Shown one piece after another: positions 8,535-17,493 of a stretch of 64,000 nt of DNA. Positions within the stretch are counted from its first letter, which is position 1. Each line of letters starts with the position of its first letter. A model generated the notes under the pieces. It saw only the letters and a list, made by a program, of their open reading frames with translations, was not told where the DNA came from and did not search any database. A program made the translations under genes and the position numbers. This stretch comes from Acetobacterium woodii DSM 1030 (GTDB lineage: Bacteria > Bacillota > Clostridia > Eubacteriales > Eubacteriaceae), in assembly GCF_000247605.1 (NCBI RefSeq), contig NC_016894.1:1787732-1851731 (forward strand), read 5' to 3'.

Positions 8535-9029
8535 GAGAGTCTCCTATTACCTTAAGATATATTACGTATCCTATCACATTTGGCGAAATAGTTAAACTTA
8601 AAAATTATAAATTTGTGAAAATTTAAGATTTCAATTAAAAAAATAATGTTTAATCGATAGAATAAAAACAATATATAAATTGTGTAAATGCAATAATAAC
8701 AATTTCTTAAGATCGAAAAAAACGAATTAAAATAGGATGATGAATTGAAATATCAGATCGGAATGAAAAACTGCTGATAAAAAAGAAGTGATAAAAAGCA
8801 CCAACATCATCGATTTAGGAGGCGTACAGATTGAGACAATCATAATTAATCAATTAAGTATTTTCTAAAGAGCAGAAAAAGACTTGAGGAAATGAAATAT
8901 GAAAAGGGTGAAGGTCATTTTAATAATAGCTAAAATGTAAGGCTGTTTAATTGATATTGATCGCTAAGGCTGAAAACTTATTGTCCGAATACGACAGTTG
9001 AAAATTAGATAAAACAAGAAAAAATAAAA
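8535..9029. other. Intergenic AT-rich region, nothing recognised
   Basis: About 500 bases between divergent genes. It holds an AGGAGG at 8817-8822 with no credible reading frame behind it. I see no RNA gene or repeat. Confidence 0.5.
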
Positions 9030-9046
9030 TTGATTGTTATAATCAA
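9030..9046 (+). promoter_or_regulatory. Extended -10 promoter overlapped by a 6-bp inverted repeat
   Basis: TGTTATAAT gives an extended -10 (TATAAT at 9038-9043) about 90 bp before the DUF4349 gene. TTGATT and AATCAA form a perfect inverted repeat across it, a possible operator. No good -35 is visible, as expected for extended -10 promoters. Confidence 0.45.
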
Positions 9047-9138
9047 TAAAATGTTGATGATGCATTTTTAACATTAAATTGGGTAAATAAAAATTGTGGT
9101 ATGCGCGGGTTTTGAATAAGCGATAAGGAGTAATATGA

Positions 9139-10179
9139 ATGAAAAGAGATCAAAATAAATATGGTGCTAAATTTAGGCTTGAAAATGGAAAAAACCAAAT
9201 GGAATTTTTGAATCGTAAAAAAAACTTACGATGGGTTGTTTTTAGCATTTTATGTGGCCTGATTCTGTTGACAGTAAGTGGTTGCTTGGGAGGTGCAAAT
9301 ACAGATCGTAATCGGGCGAGTGATTTTAAATCGATGAATACTGAGGAGTCGATCGGTGACACTGTCAGTACGGTAGCGGAATCAGCGGCGACCGTTGATC
9401 CTGCAAATGCCAATTCATCATTTGACGCATCAAAAATTATTTATTCGGGAAACATCAGTCTTAATGTTGGAGAATATCAAAGCAGCTTTGATAAAATCAA
9501 CAATTATGCAGTTGAACTTGGTGGCTTTGTTCAGGATTCAGGTTCGAACTATACTTCGACGGAAGCCGATAGTCAAGCGAACTCCGGTTATATTACCTTA
9601 CGGGTACCGACGGATAAATTTTCGGAAGCGATGGAACAAATTCAAACTTTTGGAAGTCCCATTAACTCAAATGTTAGCAGCACTAATATTTCACAGCAAT
9701 ACCAGGACGTAGAAGCGCAGTTAAATAATCTTAAAATTGAAGAAACAAGGTTGCTTGAGTATTTAAAGCAAGCAACCAATGTTGCAGATATGCTGACGAT
9801 TGAAAGTGAATTAAACCGTGTGCGAACTGAAATAGACAGTCGGACGACAACGATAAAAAACTGGGATATCGAAATGGCTTATTCAACAATTTATGTTTCG
9901 TTGTATGAGAAAAAAATTTCTTCGACAGTAGTGAATTCGCCGTTTTCTGAGTTATTTACCAAAATAGGAGAAGGTTTCATCACATCGATTAATCTGTTGC
10001 TTGTAATTGTAGCTTTTTTGATTGTATTGATTTTCAGGCTGATCCCATTTGCCGTTATTATTGCATTGGGTTTCTTTGCTTTCATAAAAATTAAAAAAAG
10101 CAGAAAAAATAAAAAATTGACAGCAGAAAAATCAGATGACGAAAAAAATGATTTAAATAAAAAACAGGATCAGTCGTAA
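9139..10179 (+). CDS. DUF4349 lipoprotein with C-terminal membrane anchor (346 aa)
   Basis: A surface lipoprotein: hydrophobic stretch 32-48 ends in the lipobox TVSGC with the lipid-modified Cys at 49. The body (about 95-270) matches DUF4349, with a conserved opening (IIYSGNISLNV), LRVPTDKF and a coiled coil near residues 190-240 (AQLNNLKIEETRLLEYLKQA). A long hydrophobic region at 285-320 and a lysine-rich tail follow. The start has AAGGAG eight bases upstream; an alternative Met at residue 21 would give a shorter signal peptide. No known biochemical activity; homologues are stress-linked cell-envelope proteins. It is monocistronic, with its own terminator. Confidence 0.8.
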   Translation: MKRDQNKYGAKFRLENGKNQMEFLNRKKNLRWVVFSILCGLILLTVSGCLGGANTDRNRASDFKSMNTEESIGDTVSTVAESAATVDPANANSSFDASKIIYSGNISLNVGEYQSSFDKINNYAVELGGFVQDSGSNYTSTEADSQANSGYITLRVPTDKFSEAMEQIQTFGSPINSNVSSTNISQQYQDVEAQLNNLKIEETRLLEYLKQATNVADMLTIESELNRVRTEIDSRTTTIKNWDIEMAYSTIYVSLYEKKISSTVVNSPFSELFTKIGEGFITSINLLLVIVAFLIVLIFRLIPFAVIIALGFFAFIKIKKSRKNKKLTAEKSDDEKNDLNKKQDQS

Positions 10180-10196
10180 AATTGGCAATGAATAAT

Positions 10197-10231
10197 AAAA
10201 AGATACCTTTAAAAGTCAAGGTATCTTTTTT
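10197..10231 (+). terminator. Intrinsic terminator after the DUF4349 gene
   Basis: AAAAAGATACCTT / AAGGTATCTTTTT, perfect arms with a short loop and ending in a T-run. Confidence 0.9.
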
Positions 10232-10328
10232 AGTGGACTTGGGTTGAGTAACAAAAATTATATCAGGAAAGATAAACGGGGTTTGGTGACCGTTATAATT
10301 TTAATACATTAAGTTTTAGATAAGCTTT

Positions 10329-10541
10329 TTATAGCGATTCGATTTCGGCATCTGTCAACGCTTCAACAACAGCATAGCGCATCGCTTCTTCAGCGGCACA
10401 ATTTTGTTCATAATACCAGTCCCTTACTGCTTTTTCAATTTCATCATCGGTTCCAACCGGTTTGTGGGGATATACGGCAATCAGTTCTTCGGTTTCGATA
10501 TTCCTTAAACCGACTTTTTTAGCGTCTTTAAGTTCATTCAT
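10329..10541 (-). CDS. Small acidic hypothetical protein (70 aa)
   Basis: A strong ribosome site (GGAGG seven bases before the ATG on the minus strand) supports expression. The protein is acidic and soluble, with a segment RNIETEELIAVYPHKP and a helical second half ending ALTDAEIESL. I do not recognise a family. It lies convergent to the DUF4349 gene and divergent from the B12-related gene at 10722. No function can be proposed. Confidence 0.65.
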   Translation of the reverse strand: MNELKDAKKVGLRNIETEELIAVYPHKPVGTDDEIEKAVRDWYYEQNCAAEEAMRYAVVEALTDAEIESL

Positions 10542-10721
10542 GTATTTGCCTCCAATAAGATTTTAAATTTAGGATAATTATACCCATAAATCATTAAATT
10601 TAAAATAGTTAAATTTAAAAATATTCAGAATCTGATAAATGGGTATATAATATAAAGAGCTGTGGCTTGAATGGCTTAAATTGGTTAGGATTAATAATTA
10701 AAAACAACAGGAGGCAGAGAA

Positions 10722-11309
10722 ATGGATACAAAGATATTTTTGGATTTTCCCTACGATTTGAATATGGAGATTCTTAATGAAAAGCTGAATCTGAACAACC
10801 GAGAAAGCATGTTGGATATTGTCGAACCGCTTTTTGAAATGTTGCAGAAAATTGCTAAACCGAAGGCGATTTATTTTAAAGCTCAAATTACCAAAAAAAG
10901 TGAGAGCAGTGTGTGTGTAGATGAAGCGATCTTTAAGAGTCAGTTATTAAGAGGATATGTAGCAGCAGGTGAGGTGGTATATCCCTACATTGTTACCGTA
11001 GGCACTGAGTTAGATGACTACGCCAAAACGCTTGATGACTCGATGGATCAGTTTATGATCGATGAGATGATGAATTTATTAGTGAACATTGGGAAGGTTT
11101 TTGTATTTAATGAAGTGAAAAAAGAAACTGGGTGGGAAGCAGTTCAAGATTATGTACCTGGAAATGGTGAGGACTGGTCAACCGAGGAACAAACGCGATT
11201 GTTTAAAATGTTTGGGAATGAAACTCAAAAAATTGGCGTAACTCTTGGAGAACACGCTTTTGTATTACCAGGACGCTCAACAATTGGGATTTTATCGCGA
11301 AAAAAATAA
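10722..11309 (+). CDS. Stand-alone MetH-activation-domain-like protein (195 aa)
   Basis: The C-terminal half matches the vitamin-B12-dependent methionine synthase activation domain (Met_synt_B12): a helical lead, then PGNGEDWSTEEQTRLFKMFG and a final region ending LPGRSTIGI, which parallels the P-x-x-S-x-x-G motif that contacts S-adenosylmethionine in MetH. The rest of MetH is absent. In the full enzyme this domain binds SAM for reductive remethylation of cob(II)alamin. Small stand-alone versions occur in acetogens with short MetH. A role in reactivating corrinoid proteins such as those at 4526 and 60946 is a guess. The start has AGGAGG upstream. Confidence 0.65.
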   Translation: MDTKIFLDFPYDLNMEILNEKLNLNNRESMLDIVEPLFEMLQKIAKPKAIYFKAQITKKSESSVCVDEAIFKSQLLRGYVAAGEVVYPYIVTVGTELDDYAKTLDDSMDQFMIDEMMNLLVNIGKVFVFNEVKKETGWEAVQDYVPGNGEDWSTEEQTRLFKMFGNETQKIGVTLGEHAFVLPGRSTIGILSRKK

Positions 11310-11370
11310 AAGCAAAAAATCGATCGATGTCAACTGGTTGGGGTGAAAATATCAAAGGAAAAAATCGAAA

Positions 11371-14028
11371 ATGACAGATTATAGCGAATTAATTGCCAGC
11401 TTTACACGAAATGACTTTATCTTGGATTTTGAATCGGTGGCAAAAAAAGACTTTACTGAAGAAAAGAAAAAGTTTGAGCAGGAATGGCAAGCGCGATTTA
11501 GAACAAATAAGGATCAAGCTCTTTTTTATTTTGGATTTTTAGAAAATTTAGATTTTCTTTCCCCAACGATGGCATTTCTTCATCAATTGTCAACTGGATT
11601 CATCCAAAAAATAGCTAAACAACCGGATATGGAATTATCTCGAGAAAATGCTGACTTAAGTTTAACTCCCGATGAACTGGAGGAAGTCAGAAAAATAATT
11701 CCCTTTGGAAACGGGATGGCGCATGTAAATGATGCTTGGATTTTGGGAATCTGGAAGCGGTTGACTAATGTATATCAGGAGACTATTCGCGTTTATCCGG
11801 GGTCGATAGCGACGTTTTTAACTGAACGTCATGCCGGAATTAATTTAGCCGGACGAATTTTTTTTCATCTTGTTGAAAATGAAGAGGATATTAAGTATCC
11901 TTTTGCTTTTTTGGCCACTTATTCCACGCTGCCTGAAGACGGTAAAAAAGCATTGCATACACCTTTAAAAAATGCCTTGCAGGAATATAAAAATCAGCCG
12001 GATCGCTTACTCCAATTATTGTCAACGGTCAATCGTGCGGCCCGGCGAAGTACGTTTATTGCCAAATTAATGGAAAGTGACGATTTGTTTTCACCATTAA
12101 AATTAACAGCCCAGGAAGCAATGGTTTTTTTGACTGAGATCCCACTTTATGAAGAAGTTGGGATTACGTGTCGCATTCCAAATTGGTGGCGTAAGAAAAC
12201 AAATCGTCTTCGCTTAAGTTTGACCGTGGGCGAAAAGGAACCGGCTAAGGTTGGAATGGATGCTATTTTGTCGTTTAAACCAAATCTCCGATTTGGTGAT
12301 GTGATCATATCAAAAGAAGAAATTCTGAAATTGTTGGAAGAAACGCAAGGATTGGCACGTATAAAAGGAAAATGGGTGGAACTCAATCATGACCAATTAA
12401 ATGCGGCCTTGGCAGCTTTATCAAAAGCCGAAGTATTAGCTCAAAATGAAGAACTTACGTTGGCACAAGCGATGCGTCTGGAACTACAGCCGGGCGAGCT
12501 CATGGGACTCAAAAATAGGGAAATAGCGGTTGATGTGGCGACTGGCGATTGGCTCAAGAAATTAAAAGAAACGATGGCTAATCCACAAGCTTTAGAAGGT
12601 CAAAAACCAGAAGGTAGTTTTCGGGGCGAGTTAAGACCCTATCAGCAAATTGGCTTTAATTGGTTGAAATACATGGTTAATCTGCGATTAGGAGCTTGCC
12701 TGGCAGATGATATGGGGTTAGGTAAAACCGTTCAGGTGATCGCTTTATTGGAACATTTGCGAAATCACAAAAAAACGCGGGCATTGCTGATTCTTCCGGC
12801 ATCATTGATTGGTAACTGGAAGAACGAAATCATGAAATTTGCGCCGGAGATGTCCTATCATGTTTTACACGGACTGGATGCAACCCATAATGCCGACGAA
12901 TACTTGGATGATCCGGAGTTTTTAACCATTACCACCTATGGGATGGCAGTTCGGGTATCGGCACTGAAAAAAATTTGCTGGGATCTTATTATCCTGGACG
13001 AAGCTCAAGCCATCAAAAATCCCGGAACCAAACGAACGAAAACAATCAAGGGATTGAAAGCGAATGCGCGAATCGCAATGACCGGAACGCCGATTGAAAA
13101 TCGTTTGTCGGATTTATGGTCGCTTTTTGATTTTTTAAATGGCGGATTGTTGGGAAATGGTAAGGCGTTTACAGGATTTACAAAAGGCCTAAAAAAAGAC
13201 CCGACCGGGTATGAAAAATTGAGAAACTTGGTGAACCCTTTTATACTTAGGCGACTAAAAACCGAGGCGGCGATTATTTCTGATTTACCAGAGAAGATCG
13301 AGATTAAGGAATACCCAATTCTCCAAAAAAAACAAATGGTTCTTTATCAGAATCTGGTTAAGGAATTGAAAAAAAATCTGGAAGTAGCAGGCGGTATTCA
13401 AAGAAAAGGCCTGGTGTTGGCAAGCATCGTAAAACTTAAACAGATTTGTAATCATCCTGATCAGTATTTAGGTCAGGATGCATATAAACCAAATTACAGC
13501 GGAAAGTTTGAAATGCTTGAAAATATTTGTGAAACGATTTATGAAAAACGAGAACGGGTGATCATATTTACTCAGTTTAGAGAAATGACGGGGCCATTAG
13601 CCCGGTTTCTGGAAGAAATTTTTCATCGGCCCGGACTGGTGATTCATGGCGGAACAAGTGTCTCCAAACGGACAGAATTTGTAGAGATTTTCAATGGCGA
13701 AGCCTATATTCCCTTTATGGTATTGTCGCTAAAAGCCGGCGGAGTAGGACTTAATTTGACCGGGGCCAACAATGTTATCCACTTTGATCGGTGGTGGAAC
13801 CCGGCAGTCGAAAATCAGGCAACCGATAGAGCTTTCCGAATTGGTCAAACCAAGGATGTGATGGTTCATAAATTGATTACGGCTGGGACCATTGAAGAAA
13901 AAATTGACAAGCTGATTGAAGATAAAAATCAATTGGCCGGCGATATTATCCAGTCCTCTGGAGAGGGCTGGATTACCGAATTGAGTAATGAGCAACTGCT
14001 GAAATTATTGAGTTTAGGAGGAATTTGA
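11371..14028 (+). CDS. SNF2/HepA-family DNA-dependent ATPase (885 aa)
   Basis: A Swi2/Snf2-type translocase. A long N-terminal region includes the DUF3670-type SNF2-associated segment at about 245-370 (AQEAMVFLTEIPLYEE, IPNWW). The ATPase core follows: Walker A DDMGLGKTVQ with K452, Walker B DEAQ at 543-546, MTGTPIENRL near 570, and the C-terminal helicase half with GGVGLNLTGANNVIHFDRWW and QATDRAFRIGQT. No SWIM zinc finger is seen. Such proteins move along duplex DNA and remodel protein-DNA complexes. It lies 61 bp after the MetH-like gene. No defence partners (nuclease, methylase) are next to it, so I call it housekeeping rather than defence. Confidence 0.9.
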   Translation: MTDYSELIASFTRNDFILDFESVAKKDFTEEKKKFEQEWQARFRTNKDQALFYFGFLENLDFLSPTMAFLHQLSTGFIQKIAKQPDMELSRENADLSLTPDELEEVRKIIPFGNGMAHVNDAWILGIWKRLTNVYQETIRVYPGSIATFLTERHAGINLAGRIFFHLVENEEDIKYPFAFLATYSTLPEDGKKALHTPLKNALQEYKNQPDRLLQLLSTVNRAARRSTFIAKLMESDDLFSPLKLTAQEAMVFLTEIPLYEEVGITCRIPNWWRKKTNRLRLSLTVGEKEPAKVGMDAILSFKPNLRFGDVIISKEEILKLLEETQGLARIKGKWVELNHDQLNAALAALSKAEVLAQNEELTLAQAMRLELQPGELMGLKNREIAVDVATGDWLKKLKETMANPQALEGQKPEGSFRGELRPYQQIGFNWLKYMVNLRLGACLADDMGLGKTVQVIALLEHLRNHKKTRALLILPASLIGNWKNEIMKFAPEMSYHVLHGLDATHNADEYLDDPEFLTITTYGMAVRVSALKKICWDLIILDEAQAIKNPGTKRTKTIKGLKANARIAMTGTPIENRLSDLWSLFDFLNGGLLGNGKAFTGFTKGLKKDPTGYEKLRNLVNPFILRRLKTEAAIISDLPEKIEIKEYPILQKKQMVLYQNLVKELKKNLEVAGGIQRKGLVLASIVKLKQICNHPDQYLGQDAYKPNYSGKFEMLENICETIYEKRERVIIFTQFREMTGPLARFLEEIFHRPGLVIHGGTSVSKRTEFVEIFNGEAYIPFMVLSLKAGGVGLNLTGANNVIHFDRWWNPAVENQATDRAFRIGQTKDVMVHKLITAGTIEEKIDKLIEDKNQLAGDIIQSSGEGWITELSNEQLLKLLSLGGI

Positions 14029-14059
14029 AAAATAATTTACCAACTTAGCATGTTAACAG

Positions 14060-14887
14060 TTAAGGACTAATTTCAATTGATACAATCTCGGGGACATTCA
14101 GAAAGCGGAAAGGTAGTTTGGTCATTCCGGTGCCTTTGGTAACAAACAGGCTGGTTTGCTTGTTTGTGCCGATTTTAAAAAGACCTTTTACATATTTTCG
14201 GCCGTTAAGCGGTAGTATTTTTTCAGTTAAAAAAGGAATCGAAATTTGGCCCCCGTGGGTATGACCGGCTAAAACCAGTTGAATATTAGCAAGGTCCATT
14301 TTATCGACAATGTCAGGTTCATGGGTAAGTAAAATATTGTAGGCATCCGTGCGCGCGTCATCACTTAAATTTAGATCTGGCGATCCTCGATAAGCATCAT
14401 CCAGTCCGAGTAACCGCAGGTTAAGCTCGGGAATATCAAGCCAGTCATTGGTTAAAACTTGAAAACCACCGGCGTTCATCAGCGCCTGATAGTCAAATTC
14501 ATCAAGTAAGGCATATTCATGATTCCCCATGACGCCAAATTTTCCATAGGTGGCTTGAATTTTTGATAATTTCCAGGAAATCATCTCAGGATTGACCGAA
14601 TTACCAGCTTCGGAATCAATGAGGTCGCCAGTAAAAATAACAAGATCAGGATTTTCAGAATTTATTTTTTGAACAATTTGATCCAGTTGTTCAATATGAT
14701 TAAATTTTCCCATATGAGCATCGCCAAAAAAAACAATTTTAAGCGGAGCTTCAACTTTGGCGTTTTTAAGAGCAACACGATTGACCATCAAAAGATTGGG
14801 TTCAATATATCGGGCATAGATATAAAGACCAAGAAAAACGGTGGTGATTGTTAACGTTGCGAGTAATAATAATTTTGCTGTTTTCAT
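14060..14887 (-). CDS. Membrane-anchored metallophosphoesterase, YkoQ/YaeI type (275 aa)
   Basis: An N-terminal membrane anchor (about 5-26) precedes a calcineurin-like phosphoesterase domain with every metal motif: GDAHMG, GDLID, GNHEY, THEPD and GHTHGGQ. The family hydrolyses phosphoester bonds; related membrane forms cleave UDP-diacylglucosamine-like lipids or other envelope substrates, but the substrate here is unknown. The active site should face outwards given the anchor. It converges with the SNF2 gene with only 31 bp between stops and no clear terminator. Confidence 0.9.
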   Translation of the reverse strand: MKTAKLLLLATLTITTVFLGLYIYARYIEPNLLMVNRVALKNAKVEAPLKIVFFGDAHMGKFNHIEQLDQIVQKINSENPDLVIFTGDLIDSEAGNSVNPEMISWKLSKIQATYGKFGVMGNHEYALLDEFDYQALMNAGGFQVLTNDWLDIPELNLRLLGLDDAYRGSPDLNLSDDARTDAYNILLTHEPDIVDKMDLANIQLVLAGHTHGGQISIPFLTEKILPLNGRKYVKGLFKIGTNKQTSLFVTKGTGMTKLPFRFLNVPEIVSIEISP

Positions 14888-15162
14888 GTAAACTCCTTTT
14901 ATTAGATTAAATGATCGCTGAATTCACGAGCAATCATGAACTGAAAATAGGTTGACGAGGGGTTTAAGGGTAATACTTAATGATGTTGTAACGAGCAGCT
15001 AAACCATGTGAAAGCAGTTTACGGGAAACAACAGCAAGTAGTGTTTATGATAATTTAAAAAGGTTGAACTATATTATAACTTTAAATCATTAAGGGTTCT
15101 TTAAAAAATATTAATGTTAAAGTTTAAATTCTCAAATGGTAAAAATTGTTAAATAACAAAAA

Positions 15163-15197
15163 ATCAAGTTGACGATAAAAACAGTTGACAACTTGAT
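15163..15197. promoter_or_regulatory. 9-bp inverted repeat, likely MarR operator
   Basis: ATCAAGTTG and CAACTTGAT are perfect arms 17 bp apart. The right arm overlaps the -35 of the promoter for the MarR-family gene, as expected for autoregulation. The regulator assignment is inference. Confidence 0.55.
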
Positions 15198-15213
15198 ACT
15201 TCGAGAGTAGAAT
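15185..15213 (+). promoter_or_regulatory. Sigma-A promoter of the MarR gene
   Basis: TTGACA, 17-bp spacer, TAGAAT: near-consensus, 50 bp before the start codon. The rest of the 14888-15262 gap is AT-rich, with nothing else recognised. Confidence 0.8.
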
Positions 15214-15263
15214 TAAAATAGTTCTTAAGAAGAAGTATTTTACAAAAGGAAAATAGGAGAAAA

Positions 15264-15761
15264 ATGGATAATACATTTAATGGGAATCTTGAAGGGATAA
15301 TTTTCGACTATATCGATAAAGTGAAATATTTGCTATCATCTGAGTTCTGGGGAAATGAGATTTTTAATTGCTCAAAAAATGAAGTGTTTGTTTTAATCCT
15401 GCTATTTCGCCGAAGCGATGTTAACATGACGCAGATTGCAGAATATCTGACGGTGCCATTAAACACAGCTACAGGTATTGTTGCACGGATGGAAAAACGG
15501 AATTTTGTAGTCCGGGAAAGAAGTTCGGAAGATAAACGGGTGGTTACGATTAAGTTGACTGAAACAGGGAGAATGACGATTAGGAATATCATCAACGAGA
15601 TGGTTCGTTATGGTCAACTGATCATTGAAAGTTTTAGCTCCGACGAAATAACGTTGATGTTCAGGATGGTTGACAAGGTATTGGAGAAACTAGGTGATAA
15701 CGCTGATAGAGTTGACGAAAAGCAAAAACAACCTAAAATCAGAAAAATTATGATTGAATAA
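15264..15761 (+). CDS. MarR-family transcriptional regulator (165 aa)
   Basis: Winged helix with the MarR hallmark: recognition helix NMTQIAEYLTVPLNTATGIVARM (about 50-72) followed by the wing ENK/RSSEDKRVVTIKLTETG (D-x-R motif at SSEDKRV). MarR proteins are dimeric repressors released by small phenolic or oxidising ligands. It lies upstream of, and co-oriented with, two ArsA-like ATPase genes, with a hairpin in between. AATAGGAG sits six bases before the ATG. Confidence 0.88.
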   Translation: MDNTFNGNLEGIIFDYIDKVKYLLSSEFWGNEIFNCSKNEVFVLILLFRRSDVNMTQIAEYLTVPLNTATGIVARMEKRNFVVRERSSEDKRVVTIKLTETGRMTIRNIINEMVRYGQLIIESFSSDEITLMFRMVDKVLEKLGDNADRVDEKQKQPKIRKIMIE

Positions 15762-15827
15762 AATAGTGATTTAATGTTTGATAACGGTTAGTGTTTCAGA
15801 AAACAGTGATAGTGTGAATAATAAAAA

Positions 15828-15850
15828 GCTGCCAGGTGGCAGCATCTTTT
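15828..15850 (+). terminator. Short terminator-like hairpin after the MarR gene
   Basis: GCTGCC / GGCAGC with a 4-nt loop, flanked by A5 and followed by ATCTTTT. Probably a weak terminator, leaving the ArsA genes to a separate or read-through promoter. Confidence 0.65.
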
Positions 15851-15959
15851 AGATCATATATTTCGACGTCCGAACTATTCGACAAAAGAATTATAATCGA
15901 CAGTAGAAATTTCAGATAGTGATTGATTAGCTAATAAGCACAAACAAGGAGGAATTTAG

Positions 15960-17126
15960 ATGAAACGGATACTAATTTTTACAGGAAAAGGCGGGGTTGG
16001 TAAAACCAGTGTGGCCGCGGCACATGCCCTTAAATCGTCGCAGGAAGGTCAGAAAACGTTAATTGTCAGTACCGATATGGCACATAATCTGGGAGATTTG
16101 TTTAATACCCCTGTTGGTAAAGAAGAAATAAAGGTGGCTGATCAGCTTTATGCGCTGGAAATTGACCCCAATTATGTAATGGAGAACGATTTTAAAAATC
16201 TGATGCGGGCATTTAATAACATGATTGCTTCGGTTAATTCGGATGCGATAGAATTGGATGAATTTACTATGATGCCAGGAATGGAGGATCTTTTTGCCTT
16301 ACTGAAAATCCAGGAGTTATATTGCCATAGCGATTACGAACGGATTATTGTAGATTGTGCGCCAACCGGTGAAACGCTATCGTTACTTAAGTTTCCGGAA
16401 CTGATGTGTTGGTATATGGATAAGTTTTTTCCAATTGGAAAAGTGGCCGTTCGGATTCTTTCACCGGTTTCAAAATCGCTATTTAAAATACAGATTCCCG
16501 ACCGCCATGCAATGAATGATATCGAAACGCTTTATGTGAAACTGATTGAATTGCAAGAATTATTAAAAAACAAAGCAGTATCTTCAGTGCGATTAGTGAC
16601 TATTCCTGAAAAAATGGTGGTGGAAGAGACAAAAAGAAATTATATGTATATGAAACTTTATAATTATAATGTCGATGGCATTTTTATCAACCGAATTTTA
16701 CCTAAAGATATGAACAATCCTTTCTTTAATGAATGGATTACGATCCAAAAAAAATATATTGAAGAAATTGAGACTTGCTTTCAACAGGTTCCCAAATATT
16801 ATATCCCTTGGTATGATACCGATTTGCTTGGGATGGATTCGATTAACCGGATCTGTGAAGATGTTTTTAGTGAAAGGGCCGATTTATTCGCGATTAAAAC
16901 CGATATTGAAGGCGAACAATATGAACAAACAGAAAAAGGTTATCATTTAAAATTATTTTTACCGAATGTCGAAAAGGATGAGGTGTCAGTAAACTTGGCG
17001 GGAATGGATGTGGTCGTCAAAATAGGCAACTATAAACGCAACATTCCACTGCCGAATACACTACGGGGAATGGATGTTGCAGGAGCAAAGTTTGAGCAGA
17101 GCATCCTAACGATTTCGTTTCAATAA
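15960..17126 (+). CDS. ArsA/Get3-family ATPase, copy 1 (388 aa)
   Basis: A SIMIBI-class ATPase of the ArsA/Get3 family: deviant P-loop GKGGVGKT at 9-16, STDMAHNLGD switch I region near 40, VDCAPTGETLSLL switch II near 132 and a C-terminal Hsp20-like beta domain (about 310-388). It has a single ATPase half, like Get3, whereas arsenite-pump ArsA has two. No arsB, arsC or arsR-type gene is near, so arsenite extrusion is not supported. Such bacterial proteins may target or chaperone membrane proteins, or carry another client. It forms an operon with a 78-aa protein and a second copy. GGAGG lies five to six bases before the ATG. Confidence 0.85.
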   Translation: MKRILIFTGKGGVGKTSVAAAHALKSSQEGQKTLIVSTDMAHNLGDLFNTPVGKEEIKVADQLYALEIDPNYVMENDFKNLMRAFNNMIASVNSDAIELDEFTMMPGMEDLFALLKIQELYCHSDYERIIVDCAPTGETLSLLKFPELMCWYMDKFFPIGKVAVRILSPVSKSLFKIQIPDRHAMNDIETLYVKLIELQELLKNKAVSSVRLVTIPEKMVVEETKRNYMYMKLYNYNVDGIFINRILPKDMNNPFFNEWITIQKKYIEEIETCFQQVPKYYIPWYDTDLLGMDSINRICEDVFSERADLFAIKTDIEGEQYEQTEKGYHLKLFLPNVEKDEVSVNLAGMDVVVKIGNYKRNIPLPNTLRGMDVAGAKFEQSILTISFQ

Positions 17127-17229
17127 GAAACAGTCTGCATGCAGGTTACTTATTTTGCTCAGGCAACGTTTGTGGTATTGTCTGGCAAAATGAGATTGAA
17201 GTTGGAAAATTTTAAGAGGAGGTTATCAA

Positions 17230-17466
17230 ATGAATCGAGAATTTATGAAAAACATGATCCTGGCAAAAAAATATGAACGTGAGGCACTGCGATCACTGCT
17301 TTCTCCAGCGATATCAGAACATCTTCAAATCATTGAAAAAGAAGTGAAAGGGATGATTATTGACGTGGCAAAAGAATGGGCACTGGATATAAACGGTGTT
17401 GTGAGTGATGTAAAAGAAGAACAAGCTGATGATGAAAAAAAAGCAAAAAAAATCGTCATTGATTGA
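17230..17466 (+). CDS. 78-aa protein between the two ArsA-like ATPases
   Basis: A good ribosome site (AGAGGAGG) and tight packing (28 bp to the next gene) support it as real. The protein is an all-helical, charged polypeptide: amphipathic helices at about 5-60 and a tail VKEEQADDEKKAKKIVID. I recognise no family. Its place between two ArsA/Get3-like genes suggests a partner or adaptor of those ATPases; nothing in the sequence proves that. Confidence 0.65.
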   Translation: MNREFMKNMILAKKYEREALRSLLSPAISEHLQIIEKEVKGMIIDVAKEWALDINGVVSDVKEEQADDEKKAKKIVID

Positions 17467-17493
17467 ATTCGACAATAATAGAAGGAGAAAAAA

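Noticed and set aside
8817-8870. Small gene behind the AGGAGG at 8817
   Set aside because: The only nearby start, TTG, gives a four-codon frame; not a gene.
11371-14028. SNF2 helicase as part of a DISARM-like defence island
   Set aside because: No methylase, nuclease, phospholipase-D or DUF1998 gene is adjacent; neighbours are metabolic or unknown.
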